Shown in pieces: positions 7,936 through 15,115 of a DNA stretch of 18,482 nucleotides (position 1 is the stretch's first letter; the number at the start of each line of letters is the position of its first letter). Source of the DNA: M3007 sp046296435 (GTDB lineage Bacteria > Bacteroidota > Bacteroidia > Chitinophagales > Saprospiraceae); contig JBKBLI010000065.1 of NCBI GenBank assembly GCA_046296435.1, positions 1 to 18,482 of the forward strand, written 5' to 3'. The notes below the pieces were generated by a model. It saw nothing but the letters and a program-made list of their open reading frames with translations. It ran no database searches and was not told the DNA's origin. The position numbers were made by a program, and so were the translations under genes.

Positions 7936-8856
7936 TTAGTCGGCCACTTTGACCTCGTAGATTTTACCCGTTTTGTTCGTCAACTTGGAGTCGATGAGCC
8001 AGGGATTGTAGAGCTTGAACATCCGGTAGCTCATATTGTGTTGCGCGGCAAAATCCGCCCAACTCTCCACGGGTCCGCTCACTTTGACCGTTTTGTAGCG
8101 CTTGAGCGGCGGATAGAGGTGATCCGGCTCGATGAAATACTCGTACTCCTCCGGGTTTTCCATTAGTTCCTTGATGGCGGCAATCCGGAAGGGGTAGCGC
8201 ATGGTCTCGTCGGCAGCGAGATTGAGGTCGAAAAAGGTCTTGGCGCGTTGTTTGCGCATTTCTTCCAGGATACGCCCCGGGCCTCCGTTGTAAGCGGCAG
8301 CGGCGGCGATCCATGAGCCAAGACGTTTTTGCTCGTTTTTCATGTACCGGCAAGCGGCGCGGGTGGCTTTCTCCAAATGGTAGCGCTCATCGACTTCCGT
8401 ATTGACTTCTAACCCAAAATCGGCGGCTGCGCTTTTCATGAATTGCCACACGCCCCGCGCTCCCGCAGGCGATACGGCATTGCTGAGGTTGCTTTCGGCC
8501 ACGGCTAGGTATTTGAGGTCGTCGGGAGCCCCCTCTTCTTTTAATATTGGCTCGATGATCGGAAACAAGGCGTTGGCGCGCTTGATGGCCAGCAGCGCGT
8601 GCGAATGGTAATACACATTGCGCAGCAGTTCGGCATCCATGCGCTGGCGCACATCCCAGTTATCCATCGGGAATGTTTCGCCGCAGAACGTAAAAGGTTT
8701 GTCTAAATTGATAGAGCGCACCCTTTGCGCAGGGGCGCCCGACTCTGCCCGCTCGCCTTTCCATGCACCCATAAAAAAAGCGATCAGCGCGATCAAGGCC
8801 AGCGTATTGAGCGCGATGAGCGTCTGGTTGGACCGTCTCAGCGAATTATTTGTCAT
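7936..8856 (-). CDS. Membrane-anchored lytic transglycosylase, SLT family (MltD-like)
   Basis: Cleaves the glycan strands of peptidoglycan at the periplasmic side of the envelope. The 306-residue product has an N-terminal anchor or uncleaved signal helix at about 12-30. The SLT domain spans about 90-215, with the catalytic glutamate in AVAESNLSNAVSPAGARGVWQFM (Glu121) and the conserved AAAYNGGPGRI motif (186-196). The C-terminal region (about 255-306, VESWADFAAQHNMSYRMFKLYNP) looks like a single divergent LysM peptidoglycan-binding module. This order, SLT then LysM, is that of MltD, but with fewer LysM repeats than the Enterobacterial protein. It is divergent from the PhoD-like gene across 230 bp and is followed by its own terminator. 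Two other peptidoglycan hydrolase genes lie within 4 kb. Confidence 0.9.
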   Translation of the reverse strand: MTNNSLRRSNQTLIALNTLALIALIAFFMGAWKGERAESGAPAQRVRSINLDKPFTFCGETFPMDNWDVRQRMDAELLRNVYYHSHALLAIKRANALFPIIEPILKEEGAPDDLKYLAVAESNLSNAVSPAGARGVWQFMKSAAADFGLEVNTEVDERYHLEKATRAACRYMKNEQKRLGSWIAAAAAYNGGPGRILEEMRKQRAKTFFDLNLAADETMRYPFRIAAIKELMENPEEYEYFIEPDHLYPPLKRYKTVKVSGPVESWADFAAQHNMSYRMFKLYNPWLIDSKLTNKTGKIYEVKVAD

Positions 8857-9032
8857 AGCGTCTCTGCGTTTGTCGCATACAAAACGTGTATTTGGGCGGC
8901 CATAGTATGCTGCGTTTGGCTGCGCGCATCTGCATATCGGCGCAGCGGCTGCGGTACAGATTCGCTCCGCGCCTCTGCCCGTTCTCTTTGTCCTTGACCC
9001 GCCATGGGATGCAGTTTGTTTACAACTTTACG

Positions 9033-9040
9033 CAAACTTA
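9033..9040 (-). promoter_or_regulatory. Possible -7 element for the lytic transglycosylase gene
   Basis: TAAGTTTG on the minus strand fits TAnnTTTG, but it lies 176 bp upstream of the ATG at 8856 and has no spaced TTG partner. A long leader would be needed, so the support is weak. Confidence 0.22.
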
Positions 9041-9064
9041 AAGTCCCGGCCGTCGGACGGCTTG

Positions 9065-9072
9065 TATTTTTG
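9065..9072 (+). promoter_or_regulatory. Bacteroidota -7 element for the PhoD-family gene
   Basis: TATTTTTG matches TAnnTTTG and ends 14 bp before the ATG at 9087, giving a very short leader. A -33 TTG at consensus spacing is missing. A GC-rich inverted repeat (CCGTCGGACGG, 9050-9060) sits immediately upstream and may be an operator or coincidence. Confidence 0.35.
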
Positions 9073-9086
9073 TCCAAAAAAATAGC

Positions 9087-10640
9087 ATGACACGTCTTTT
9101 ATTGATCATCACGGCGCTGGGTTTGGCCGCGTCGTCGCCTGCTCAACAGGCCTTTTTAGATCAGCTTGCCCCCTTTTACAACCCGGCTTCGAAACCCTTC
9201 TATCACGGCGTAGCGTCGGGCGATCCGACATCTGGGTCTGTGATTATTTGGACCAAGGTCACGCCCGATCGTCCTGATGAAATTGAAGTGCAGTGGGAGA
9301 TGTCTATGGATAGCCTTTTCACAAAAGTGTTCAAAAAGGGCGGCGTGCAGACCGGCCTGGATCAAAATTGGACGGTGCACGTGGACGTTACAGGCCTGCA
9401 GCCCGCCACCTACTACTACTATCGGTTCATCTATGCCGGCCAAAAATCGCGCGTCGGACGCACCCGAACGGCGCCTACGGGTCAAGTCGAAAGGCTCCGG
9501 TTGGCCATGGTGAGTTGCTCCAACTACGAAGCCGGATTTTTCAACGCCTACGGCAATCTGGCGCGCCGCGACGATATTGAGGCTGTGATCCATCTTGGAG
9601 ATTACATCTACGAATACAAAAGCGGCGGCTACGGAAACTCCAAGCTACCGCGTAAAAATATTCCGGCGCATGAGATCGTCAAACTGGACGATTATCGCGC
9701 CAGATATTCGCTGTATCGCCTCGACCCGGATTTGCAGGCTTTGCATGCACGCCATCCGTTTATCACCATCTGGGATGACCACGAATTTGCTAACGACGCC
9801 TACACCGGCGGCGCCCAAAATCACCAGCCTGACGGGGAAGGCCCCTGGGAAGCGCGCAAAGCCGCCGCACAAAAAGCCTACTTTGAGTGGCTGCCTGTGC
9901 GCAGGGGAAGTAGAGGCGAGTTGTATCGGAACTTCAGGTACGGCAATCTGGCCGAGTTATGGATGCTCGACGGGCGTTTGGCGGGACGCTCCAAACAGGC
10001 CAAAAGCGCGCAAGATCCTGCTTTCGCTTCCGAGGAGCGCACCATGCTCGGATCGGATCAGTTCGAGTGGCTGACGCAGGGCATGGCACAATCCGATGCC
10101 GTATGGCGGATTCTGGGGAATCAGGTGTTCATGTCGTCAGTAGATGCTTCTAAGGTATTCAAAGACAACCCTAAGTTTATGGACATGTGGGACGGCTACC
10201 CCGCCGAGCGCAACCGGCTTTTTCAGTTTTTCGAGTCGCAGCAAATGAAAAATATCATAGTCGTGACCGGCGATAGCCACACCTCATGGGCTTTTGAGCT
10301 GACGCGCAACCCACACAATAAGGCCGACTACAACTCCAAGACGGGCAAAGGCGTGGTGGGCGTAGAGTATTGCACGCCCAGCGTCACGTCCGCCAATTAC
10401 GATGAATATGTATCGCGGTTGAAAGTCAAACTCGGCCAGCGTCGCTTCAGCAAAGGCGGCATCAATCCGCACACGCGATACCGAGACTTGATCAACCATG
10501 GATATATGATCTTGACGCTGGACCGCCAGAGCGCCAGCGCAGAGTGGCGGCACATGAAAACCGTCAAATCGCCCACGCGCAAGGAACGCCCCGCTGTCAA
10601 GCGGGTGTATCGCACAGGTCAGGGTATCGCCAAAAGTTAG
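9087..10640 (+). CDS. phoD: Secreted PhoD-family alkaline phosphatase/phosphodiesterase
   Basis: Predicted exported metallophosphatase acting on phosphomono- or diesters. A signal peptide (MTRLLLIITALGLAASSPAQQ) lacks a lipobox cysteine, so the protein is probably periplasmic or secreted. The N-terminal PhoD_N beta domain opens with FYHGVASGDPTSGSVIIWT (38-56). The metallophosphoesterase core carries the family metal-binding and active-site blocks VSCSN (142-146), HLGDYIYEY (169-177), IWDDHEFANDAYTGG (228-242) and VTGDSHTSWAFE (393-404). The 517-residue length is typical. It stands alone and converges on an NlpC/P60 gene with only 17 bp between stop codons. Natural substrates could be phosphate esters or phospholipid headgroups. 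No Pho-box-like site was recognised, so phosphate control is not shown here. Confidence 0.9.
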   Translation: MTRLLLIITALGLAASSPAQQAFLDQLAPFYNPASKPFYHGVASGDPTSGSVIIWTKVTPDRPDEIEVQWEMSMDSLFTKVFKKGGVQTGLDQNWTVHVDVTGLQPATYYYYRFIYAGQKSRVGRTRTAPTGQVERLRLAMVSCSNYEAGFFNAYGNLARRDDIEAVIHLGDYIYEYKSGGYGNSKLPRKNIPAHEIVKLDDYRARYSLYRLDPDLQALHARHPFITIWDDHEFANDAYTGGAQNHQPDGEGPWEARKAAAQKAYFEWLPVRRGSRGELYRNFRYGNLAELWMLDGRLAGRSKQAKSAQDPAFASEERTMLGSDQFEWLTQGMAQSDAVWRILGNQVFMSSVDASKVFKDNPKFMDMWDGYPAERNRLFQFFESQQMKNIIVVTGDSHTSWAFELTRNPHNKADYNSKTGKGVVGVEYCTPSVTSANYDEYVSRLKVKLGQRRFSKGGINPHTRYRDLINHGYMILTLDRQSASAEWRHMKTVKSPTRKERPAVKRVYRTGQGIAKS

Positions 10641-10657
10641 GCGAACGCCACACGCGC

Positions 10658-11215
10658 TTACTGGCGAAGGGCGCCGGTGATCACGTCGCGGGCCATGCCC
10701 ATGCGGGGACGCCAATAGCTCGATTGGGTCATGTTTTCTACGATGACGCCGCGACTTGAACTACTGTGCACGCAGAAAATATCGCCGTTTGCCTCGCGAC
10801 GCGTCACCAAACCTACATGCTGCACGCGCTGACCGTTGTAGAAAATCACCAGATCGCCCGGTTGCACGGCATTCAAACTTACTTCCCGGCCTTCGGTCGC
10901 CTGTGCGGCGGAAGAGTTCGAAATGTTGATATTGAAATGTCGCATTACGTAAGCCGTGAACCCCGAGCAGTCAAAACCCGTTTGCGGAGTGACGCCTGCG
11001 TAGCGGTAGGGGACGCCAACGAATTTTTGCGCATAGTCAACTACGCGTATCCGAAATTCGTTGGGACGGGGAGCGGAGGGCGCCGGCTTAGGGGCGGGGC
11101 GGGGTTTTGCGCCTGTTGTCGTCCTAGGCGGCGTCTTACGCGGCGGTTTTTTCTTGACACTTGTACAAGCTAAACCTACACAAGCGAAGGTTAGAAGCAG
11201 CAAAACTATACGCAT
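10658..11215 (-). CDS. NlpC/P60-family lipoprotein, predicted peptidoglycan endopeptidase
   Basis: NlpC/P60 cysteine peptidases cut the peptide stems of peptidoglycan. This 185-residue protein has a lipoprotein signal with lipobox VGLAC (Cys17). A basic Pro/Lys/Arg-rich tether (about 20-50) follows, then the catalytic domain. The nucleophile is in GFDCSGFTAYV (Cys83), with the base in VQHVGLV (His133) and a third polar position in FCVHSSSS (His150). The YRYAGVTPQTGFDCSG lead-in is the classical NlpC pattern. It lies 174 bp downstream of a paralogue on the same strand. No TAnnTTTG element was seen in that gap, so it may depend on the upstream promoter. Its stop is 17 bp from that of the convergent PhoD-like gene. 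Outer-membrane versus inner-membrane placement is not determined. Confidence 0.92.
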   Translation of the reverse strand: MRIVLLLLTFACVGLACTSVKKKPPRKTPPRTTTGAKPRPAPKPAPSAPRPNEFRIRVVDYAQKFVGVPYRYAGVTPQTGFDCSGFTAYVMRHFNINISNSSAAQATEGREVSLNAVQPGDLVIFYNGQRVQHVGLVTRREANGDIFCVHSSSSRGVIVENMTQSSYWRPRMGMARDVITGALRQ

Positions 11216-11389
11216 GACTTTTTTTCAAGTTTAAACGCAAAGGCGATCGCCCTCCGTGCGGACAGGCAACCGCCTTAAGACAAGTTTAAGCACATCAATA
11301 GGGTTGGACTGTGTTTTTCGTTTTGCTACGCCGCCGACGTTGATGATGTGTTGCGATGGCGTCCACCCTGTAGGTTCGGTCTGACGCCT

Positions 11390-12064
11390 TTACAGGGAGA
11401 CCAATTCACAATAAGTATCTTCGTTGAGTACGGGCAATTGGATATCGTCATCGCAAAACGCATCATACACGGGACGACGGGAGCAGGTTATGATGGTTTC
11501 CGTGGCATGCGCGATACAATAGTCTGAAGCGCGGGCGCTGATCACATCTGCCGCGAACATGATCTTGGGCGACCAATAGCTTGAAGTTGTGATATTTTCT
11601 GTCACTACGCCGCGAGAGGAGGTACTGTGCACGCAAAAAACACCCTCGGCATTGCGTTCAACCACCATCGCTACATGCGTAATGCGGCCGCGCCGTCCAA
11701 AAAAGACTAAATCGCCGGGCAAAACTTCATCCATCGAAATCTTGATGCCTTGCGTGGCTTGAGTCTGCGAACCGGGAGAAATCTGAATATCGTATTGCCC
11801 CAACACGTAGCTGGTGAAGCCGGAACAATCGAAACCCGTGTATGGACTAACGCCGGCATACCGATATTTCAAACCCTGAAAGTTTTGCGCAAATTCGACA
11901 ATATCCTCGCGAAGATTTTTAGTGGAGGGCGCCTGTAAAAAAGGCTGTTTGGCAGGGTTTTTGTTGGCTAATAATGTGGTTGTGGGAAGAAGGAAACAAG
12001 CGGAATGGAAAAGGAAAAGAAAACAAATTTTAAGGCAACTGTCTGCAGGTTGTGAATCGTTCAT
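11390..12064 (-). CDS. NlpC/P60-family exported peptidase with C-terminal cysteine-containing extension
   Basis: Paralogue of the adjacent NlpC/P60 protein; by eye about half of the catalytic-domain positions are identical. It has a hydrophobic export signal (about 11-33) without a clear lipobox, so unlike its neighbour it is probably soluble or periplasmic. The catalytic residues are Cys80 (GFDCSGFTSYV), His130 (ITHVAMV) and His146 (FCVHSTSS). Beyond the point where the sister protein ends there is an extension of about 45 residues (180-224) containing Cys183, Cys194, Cys204 and Cys219, with an acidic end. I do not recognise this extension. It could form disulfides or be an altered 3' end. 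The gene is preceded by a bipartite promoter and a leader of about 155 nt carrying two inverted repeats. Confidence 0.88.
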   Translation of the reverse strand: MNDSQPADSCLKICFLFLFHSACFLLPTTTLLANKNPAKQPFLQAPSTKNLREDIVEFAQNFQGLKYRYAGVSPYTGFDCSGFTSYVLGQYDIQISPGSQTQATQGIKISMDEVLPGDLVFFGRRGRITHVAMVVERNAEGVFCVHSTSSRGVVTENITTSSYWSPKIMFAADVISARASDYCIAHATETIITCSRRPVYDAFCDDDIQLPVLNEDTYCELVSL

Positions 12065-12072
12065 GATACTGC

Positions 12073-12086
12073 TGTTTAGTTAAACA
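12073..12086. promoter_or_regulatory. Palindrome TGTTTA-GT-TAAACA just upstream of the NlpC/P60 start
   Basis: A perfect 6-bp inverted repeat with a 2-bp centre begins 9 bp upstream of the ATG at 12064. It could be an operator half-site pair, or an RNA hairpin at the ribosome-binding region. Function is inferred from position only. Confidence 0.35.
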
Positions 12087-12089
12087 ATC

Positions 12090-12112
12090 GTTTTTTTGCG
12101 TTGCAAAAAAAC
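12090..12112 (-). promoter_or_regulatory. Leader hairpin with 10-bp perfect stem
   Basis: GTTTTTTTGC (12090-12099) and GCAAAAAAAC (12103-12112) are exact inverted repeats with a 3-nt loop. They lie within the predicted 5' leader of the NlpC/P60 gene and are adjacent to the palindrome at 12073-12086. There is no trailing U-tract on the minus strand, so this is not a simple terminator. Confidence 0.4.
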
Positions 12113-12225
12113 AGTTCATCTTTTGTCTATAGCCTAAATCATTTAGCGCCGAAGAGCCCGCACAAGTCTGGAAAGGATAAGCACTTAATATATTTTTGCG
12201 TCCGGGCCTTACTCCTGATATGATG

Positions 12226-12254
12226 CAAAGGTAATAACATTTTTTTTTCGACAA
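12226..12254 (-). promoter_or_regulatory. Bipartite Bacteroidota promoter, TTG-N18-TACCTTTG
   Basis: On the minus strand, TTG (12254-12252) is followed after 18 bp by TACCTTTG (12233-12226), fitting the Bacteroidota housekeeping consensus TTG/TTTG-N17-23-TAnnTTTG. It points to the NlpC/P60 gene at 12064 and lies just downstream of a terminator. This makes it the start of a new transcription unit with a leader of about 155 nt. Confidence 0.6.
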
Positions 12255-12264
12255 TTTTTTTTTA

Positions 12265-12313
12265 AAAAAAATGCGCCATTTCTCATTTTTTGAAAGAAAT
12301 GGCGCATTTTTTT
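12265..12313. terminator. Strong bidirectional-type terminator after gdhA
   Basis: Arms 12265-12283 and 12295-12313 pair perfectly over 19 bp (a 12-bp core TGCGCCATTTCT plus flanking A/T tracts) with an 11-nt loop. On the minus strand the core is followed by a run of T residues that continues past the stem. It lies 193 bp downstream of the glutamate dehydrogenase stop and just upstream of the next promoter. Confidence 0.85.
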
Positions 12314-12505
12314 AGCCAAAGGAGCGCTTTACCAGAAAAAGAACTCCAACGCTCTGATCGCTTCGCCGACAAACCCTGCGCAGGCTGCAGACGCCCGGCT
12401 GTTTATCAGACGGACCGGAGTGGCATTTGCCTTTGGCAGCACTTTGTTCCATCGAATATCGGTCCGGCGCTTTTGGTCGGGGTACGACCGGGCGCCGCCG
12501 CTTGA
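12314..12505. other. Non-coding gap after glutamate dehydrogenase
   Basis: This is the 3' untranslated stretch of the minus-strand dehydrogenase transcript. It holds a small stem (GGTCG 12477-12481 with CGACC 12487-12491). The plus-strand open frame running from 12290 starts inside the terminator and shows no protein-like features, so I see no gene here. Confidence 0.5.
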
Positions 12506-13921
12506 CTACGGAAAGATACCCATTGAAATATAGTCGCCGGCAATCTTCTTGAGCGCGCTTACAAAAGCTGCCGTGCGGATATCGGGTATCGAAGGATTTA
12601 GCTGCAACTCGTGCCGAATATACTGATAGGCGGTGATCATGGTATCTTCCAGACCCGAATTGACCAACTCAACTTCCGAGCCGCCACGCGTCAGGAACTC
12701 GCGTTCGCGGTCAGTCACTTTTTTTCCGGTCATTTCTTCGATTTTGCTCAACATGCCATCCATTGAGTTGTGCATAAATCGATTCTGGAGCCGTCCGAAA
12801 CGCTGGTGAGAGAGGTTTTTGAGCCACTCGAAATACGACACGGTCACACCGCCGGCATTGATGTAGAAGTCTGGCAGAATCATGACGCCTTTTTTGCGAA
12901 GGATTTCGTCGGCGTCGGCCGTTACTGGACCATTCGCCGCTTCGGCAATGATCTTGGCTTTGATCCTGTCGGCATTATCCGAAGTAATCTGATTTTCGAG
13001 AGCGGCCGGAACGAGCACATCGCACTCCAATTCGAGCGCTGAAAGGCGATCCGGCAGCGCGGTGGAACCCGGGAAGCCCATGATTGAGCCTTTCTCGCGG
13101 CGAAACTCTAACAGTTTTTCGATGTCAAGGCCGTCCTTGCAGTAAATGGATCCTTCGTATTCGGCCACACCCACAATTTTCATCCCCCCTTCTTTTTGGC
13201 TGATTATGGCAGCGTTGCTGCCCACGTTACCCAGCCCCTGAACGACCATGGTCTTGCCCTCTGTTCCGGCTGTTAAGCCTAACTTGGCCATATCATCGGC
13301 ATAACTCATACATTCTTTGAGTCCGTAAAAAACGCCGCGACCAGTCGCTTCGGCGCGTCCGCGTATTCCGTTTTGCGTCACCGGCTTACCGGTCACGCAG
13401 GCAATACCGTCCACTTCTCCGTGTTTGAAGGCCTGATAGGTATCCAGAATCCAGGCCATTTCGCGGGGGCCGGTTCCGTAGTCGGGAGCGGGGACGTCGA
13501 TACCGGGACCGATGAAGTTCTTTTTCACCAGTTCGGTGGTATAGCGTCGCGTGATATTCTGAAGTTGCGCCTCTGTGTAGTTGCGCGGATTGATCTTAAT
13601 GCCGCCTTTGGCGCCGCCAAAGGGCACGTCAACCAACGCGCATTTGTAGGACATCAGAGCGGCGAGCGCCATGACTTCGTCCTGATCAACCGTCTCCGCA
13701 TATCGGATCCCTCCCTTCGTGGGCAATCGGTGGTGGCTGTGCTGCACGCGATACGCCTCGATCACTTCGTAGTCGTCCCCAACCTTAATCGGGAAGCGCA
13801 GGCGCAAGACTAAGTTGCAGGCTTTTATTTGTGCGAGCAAACCTCGCGGAATATCAGTGTACTGCGCGGCGTTTTCCACGTAGTTGCTGACGCTTTGAAA
13901 GAAGCTGGTGTGATTACTCAT
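12506..13921 (-). CDS. gdhA: Glu/Leu/Phe/Val dehydrogenase family, probable glutamate dehydrogenase
   Basis: Cytoplasmic enzyme interconverting glutamate and 2-oxoglutarate plus ammonia. The 471-residue product shows the substrate-binding lysine in LPTKGGIRY (Lys69) and a conserved lysine in SYKCALVDVPFGGAKGG (Lys93), with the catalytic-site Lys105 of GAKGG. The catalytic aspartate is in DVPAPDYGTG (Asp147). The dinucleotide-binding glycine motif is VVQGLGNVGSNAA (226-238). A C-terminal helical region closes the domain (NPSIPDIRTAAFVSALKKIA). The sequence TKGGIR plus the family length favour glutamate over branched-chain dehydrogenase. The coenzyme (NAD or NADP) is not assigned. The ATG overlaps the end of the upstream small CcmD-like gene by 8 bp, so translation is probably coupled. 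A strong terminator lies downstream. Confidence 0.92.
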   Translation of the reverse strand: MSNHTSFFQSVSNYVENAAQYTDIPRGLLAQIKACNLVLRLRFPIKVGDDYEVIEAYRVQHSHHRLPTKGGIRYAETVDQDEVMALAALMSYKCALVDVPFGGAKGGIKINPRNYTEAQLQNITRRYTTELVKKNFIGPGIDVPAPDYGTGPREMAWILDTYQAFKHGEVDGIACVTGKPVTQNGIRGRAEATGRGVFYGLKECMSYADDMAKLGLTAGTEGKTMVVQGLGNVGSNAAIISQKEGGMKIVGVAEYEGSIYCKDGLDIEKLLEFRREKGSIMGFPGSTALPDRLSALELECDVLVPAALENQITSDNADRIKAKIIAEAANGPVTADADEILRKKGVMILPDFYINAGGVTVSYFEWLKNLSHQRFGRLQNRFMHNSMDGMLSKIEEMTGKKVTDREREFLTRGGSEVELVNSGLEDTMITAYQYIRHELQLNPSIPDIRTAAFVSALKKIAGDYISMGIFP

Positions 13922-14150
13922 CTCCGTTAGAAATTTGATGCTCTATTTTGGTTAGTCTGCGGTCAAGTCGCCACAAATACCAGACGATACAGAGAAATAT
14001 CAGCACAATGACGCCAACCACTACGTTGATTTTTCCTGTTTCGCGCATGAAATCGCGGTTACCCTGCGCAGAAAGACACGGCAAATATAGGACTGACGCC
14101 AGTAGCGCCATTAAAAAACGACTAAGCCGCATTTTTTTAATTTTTTTCAT
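13914..14150 (-). CDS. ccmD: CcmD-family small membrane protein
   Basis: The 78-residue product has an N-terminal export signal or first helix (about 11-28, ending near LSAQ). A short linker (GNRDFMRETGKI) precedes one transmembrane helix at about 42-60. A charged tail follows (WRLDRRLTKIEHQISNGDE). The arrangement GKI-(V)VVGVI-helix-W/YLxRLDRxLxKIE is the pattern of Bacteroidota proteins named CcmD, small accessory proteins of cytochrome c maturation. No other ccm or ccs genes are visible in the window, so the role is family-based. Oxidase subunit III lies upstream. The stop overlaps the glutamate dehydrogenase start by 8 bp. An internal ATG at 14132 is an alternative start. Confidence 0.65.
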   Translation of the reverse strand: MKKIKKMRLSRFLMALLASVLYLPCLSAQGNRDFMRETGKINVVVGVIVLIFLCIVWYLWRLDRRLTKIEHQISNGDE

Positions 14151-14163
14151 GAAAAACAGGCTG

Positions 14164-14190
14164 CAAATTTAGCGCTTCTAAATGATCCAA
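14164..14190 (-). promoter_or_regulatory. Probable promoter of ccmD-gdhA, TTG-N16-TAAATTTG
   Basis: TAAATTTG (14171-14164) fits the -7 element and has TTG (14190-14188) 16 bp upstream, one base short of the usual range. It ends 13 bp before the ATG at 14150, giving a very short leader. A 7-bp inverted repeat, AGCGCTT/AAGCGCT (14171-14177, 14189-14195), overlaps the spacer and both elements, as a repressor operator would. Confidence 0.42.
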
Positions 14191-14206
14191 GCGCTTGGCA
14201 CATCAG

Positions 14207-14434
14207 TTGGAGGCGAAATTTTCACCTATTTATTTGTAGCTATCTATCTTTATGCCTCGTTAACTCTGTAGGCATGCGTGGGGGAAGGATCATCGCCGCA
14301 GATTTTCGCGCAGCAATCAATCTTTATGCTGAGTCAAGGCGCGCGCGATTACCCATGCTTCTTACGACGCACATTTTTTTTGACCAACGTAACTGGACCG
14401 CATCCTAACTTTTTGCGCATGCGCGCATTTTTTT
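14207..14434 (+). ncRNA. Candidate small RNA on the plus strand (speculative)
   Basis: This gap of 338 bp between two minus-strand genes has no convincing protein gene. On the plus strand, TTG (14207-14209) is followed after 19 bp by TTTATTTG (14229-14236), one mismatch from TAnnTTTG. A hairpin (TGCGC 14414-14418, GCGCA 14423-14427) followed directly by seven T residues lies at 14414-14434. The implied transcript of about 190 nt contains a stem ATGCCT/AGGCAT (14252-14257, 14270-14275). The 10-mer ATCTTTATGC occurs twice, at 14246-14255 and 14320-14329. Everything here is inference from signal placement. Confidence 0.22.
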
Positions 14435-14488
14435 CAAAAGGAATACTATTTACTGCTGAAATACCGGATAACGCCGCCACGCCCTTGC

Positions 14489-15106
14489 TCAGACTATAGA
14501 ATTGATGATCAAAAAAACAACCAAATAAACCCAAAGAATATCCAAAAAATGCCAATAGACTGTCAATAAACGCAGGCGCAGGCGTTTCTCCGGATCAGAG
14601 AAATAAATGAGTACGGTAACCGGGTCGATCATGCGCTTTTTTGCCGCGCGATAAAATAAGGCCAAAAAAGGCAGCCCCGCAACGACGTGCGCTAGATGCA
14701 CAAAGCTAATTACGTAAAGATACGCGGCCGTTGTCGATGTACCGAGATGGACGTTGTTTTTGAACAACCAAATCCAAGCTACCGTCTGCATCAGCATAAA
14801 GAGTAGAGAGAGGTAGATCGTATATCGCAAATTATCCTGATACCCTTTGGTATTGTCGGCCAGATAACATCTTTTGGCGCGGATCATGGTATAGCTACTG
14901 CCAATCAGGATCAGGGTATTCACCAAAAACAACGCCGGAACTTGTATCGGCGGCACATTCATGACCGTTCGCGTGTAGATGTACGAAGCCGTCAAGGCAA
15001 GGAATAAACCGGAAAGACCAAACAACATTAAAGCCATCATGATGCTGTATGGATGAAACGCTAAATTTCCGTCGGCGTATTGCTGCGGTACAGGATTTTG
15101 TTTCAT
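14489..15106 (-). CDS. ctaE: Cytochrome c oxidase subunit III (heme-copper oxidase)
   Basis: Inner-membrane subunit of an aerobic respiratory heme-copper oxidase. The 205-residue product has five predicted helices (about 20-42, 57-75, 95-115, 127-152, 182-203). This is the short form lacking the first two helices of mitochondrial subunit III. Family landmarks are the HLAHVVAGL helix (137-145) and the C-terminal YWHFLDILWVYLVVFL (184-199). The catalytic subunits I and II are not in the window. It begins 9 bp after the end of the EamA transporter gene on the same strand and is probably co-transcribed with it. No terminator with a U-tract is seen downstream on the minus strand. Quinol versus cytochrome c as donor cannot be decided from this subunit. 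Confidence 0.88.
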   Translation of the reverse strand: MKQNPVPQQYADGNLAFHPYSIMMALMLFGLSGLFLALTASYIYTRTVMNVPPIQVPALFLVNTLILIGSSYTMIRAKRCYLADNTKGYQDNLRYTIYLSLLFMLMQTVAWIWLFKNNVHLGTSTTAAYLYVISFVHLAHVVAGLPFLALFYRAAKKRMIDPVTVLIYFSDPEKRLRLRLLTVYWHFLDILWVYLVVFLIINSIV

Positions 15107-15115
15107 GCGACCAAT

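Noticed and set aside
11366..11397. Inverted repeat CCCTGTA/TACAGGG as a terminator of the second NlpC/P60 gene
   Set aside because: The arm overlaps the stop codon, the loop is 18 nt and no U-tract follows; probably chance.
12290..12505. 71-codon plus-strand frame downstream of gdhA
   Set aside because: It begins inside the terminator hairpin and has no conserved motif or promoter.
14278..14499. 73-codon plus-strand frame in the ccmD/oxidase gap
   Set aside because: It starts with GTG, runs through a hairpin with a T-tract and ends inside the oxidase gene; the composition is not protein-like.
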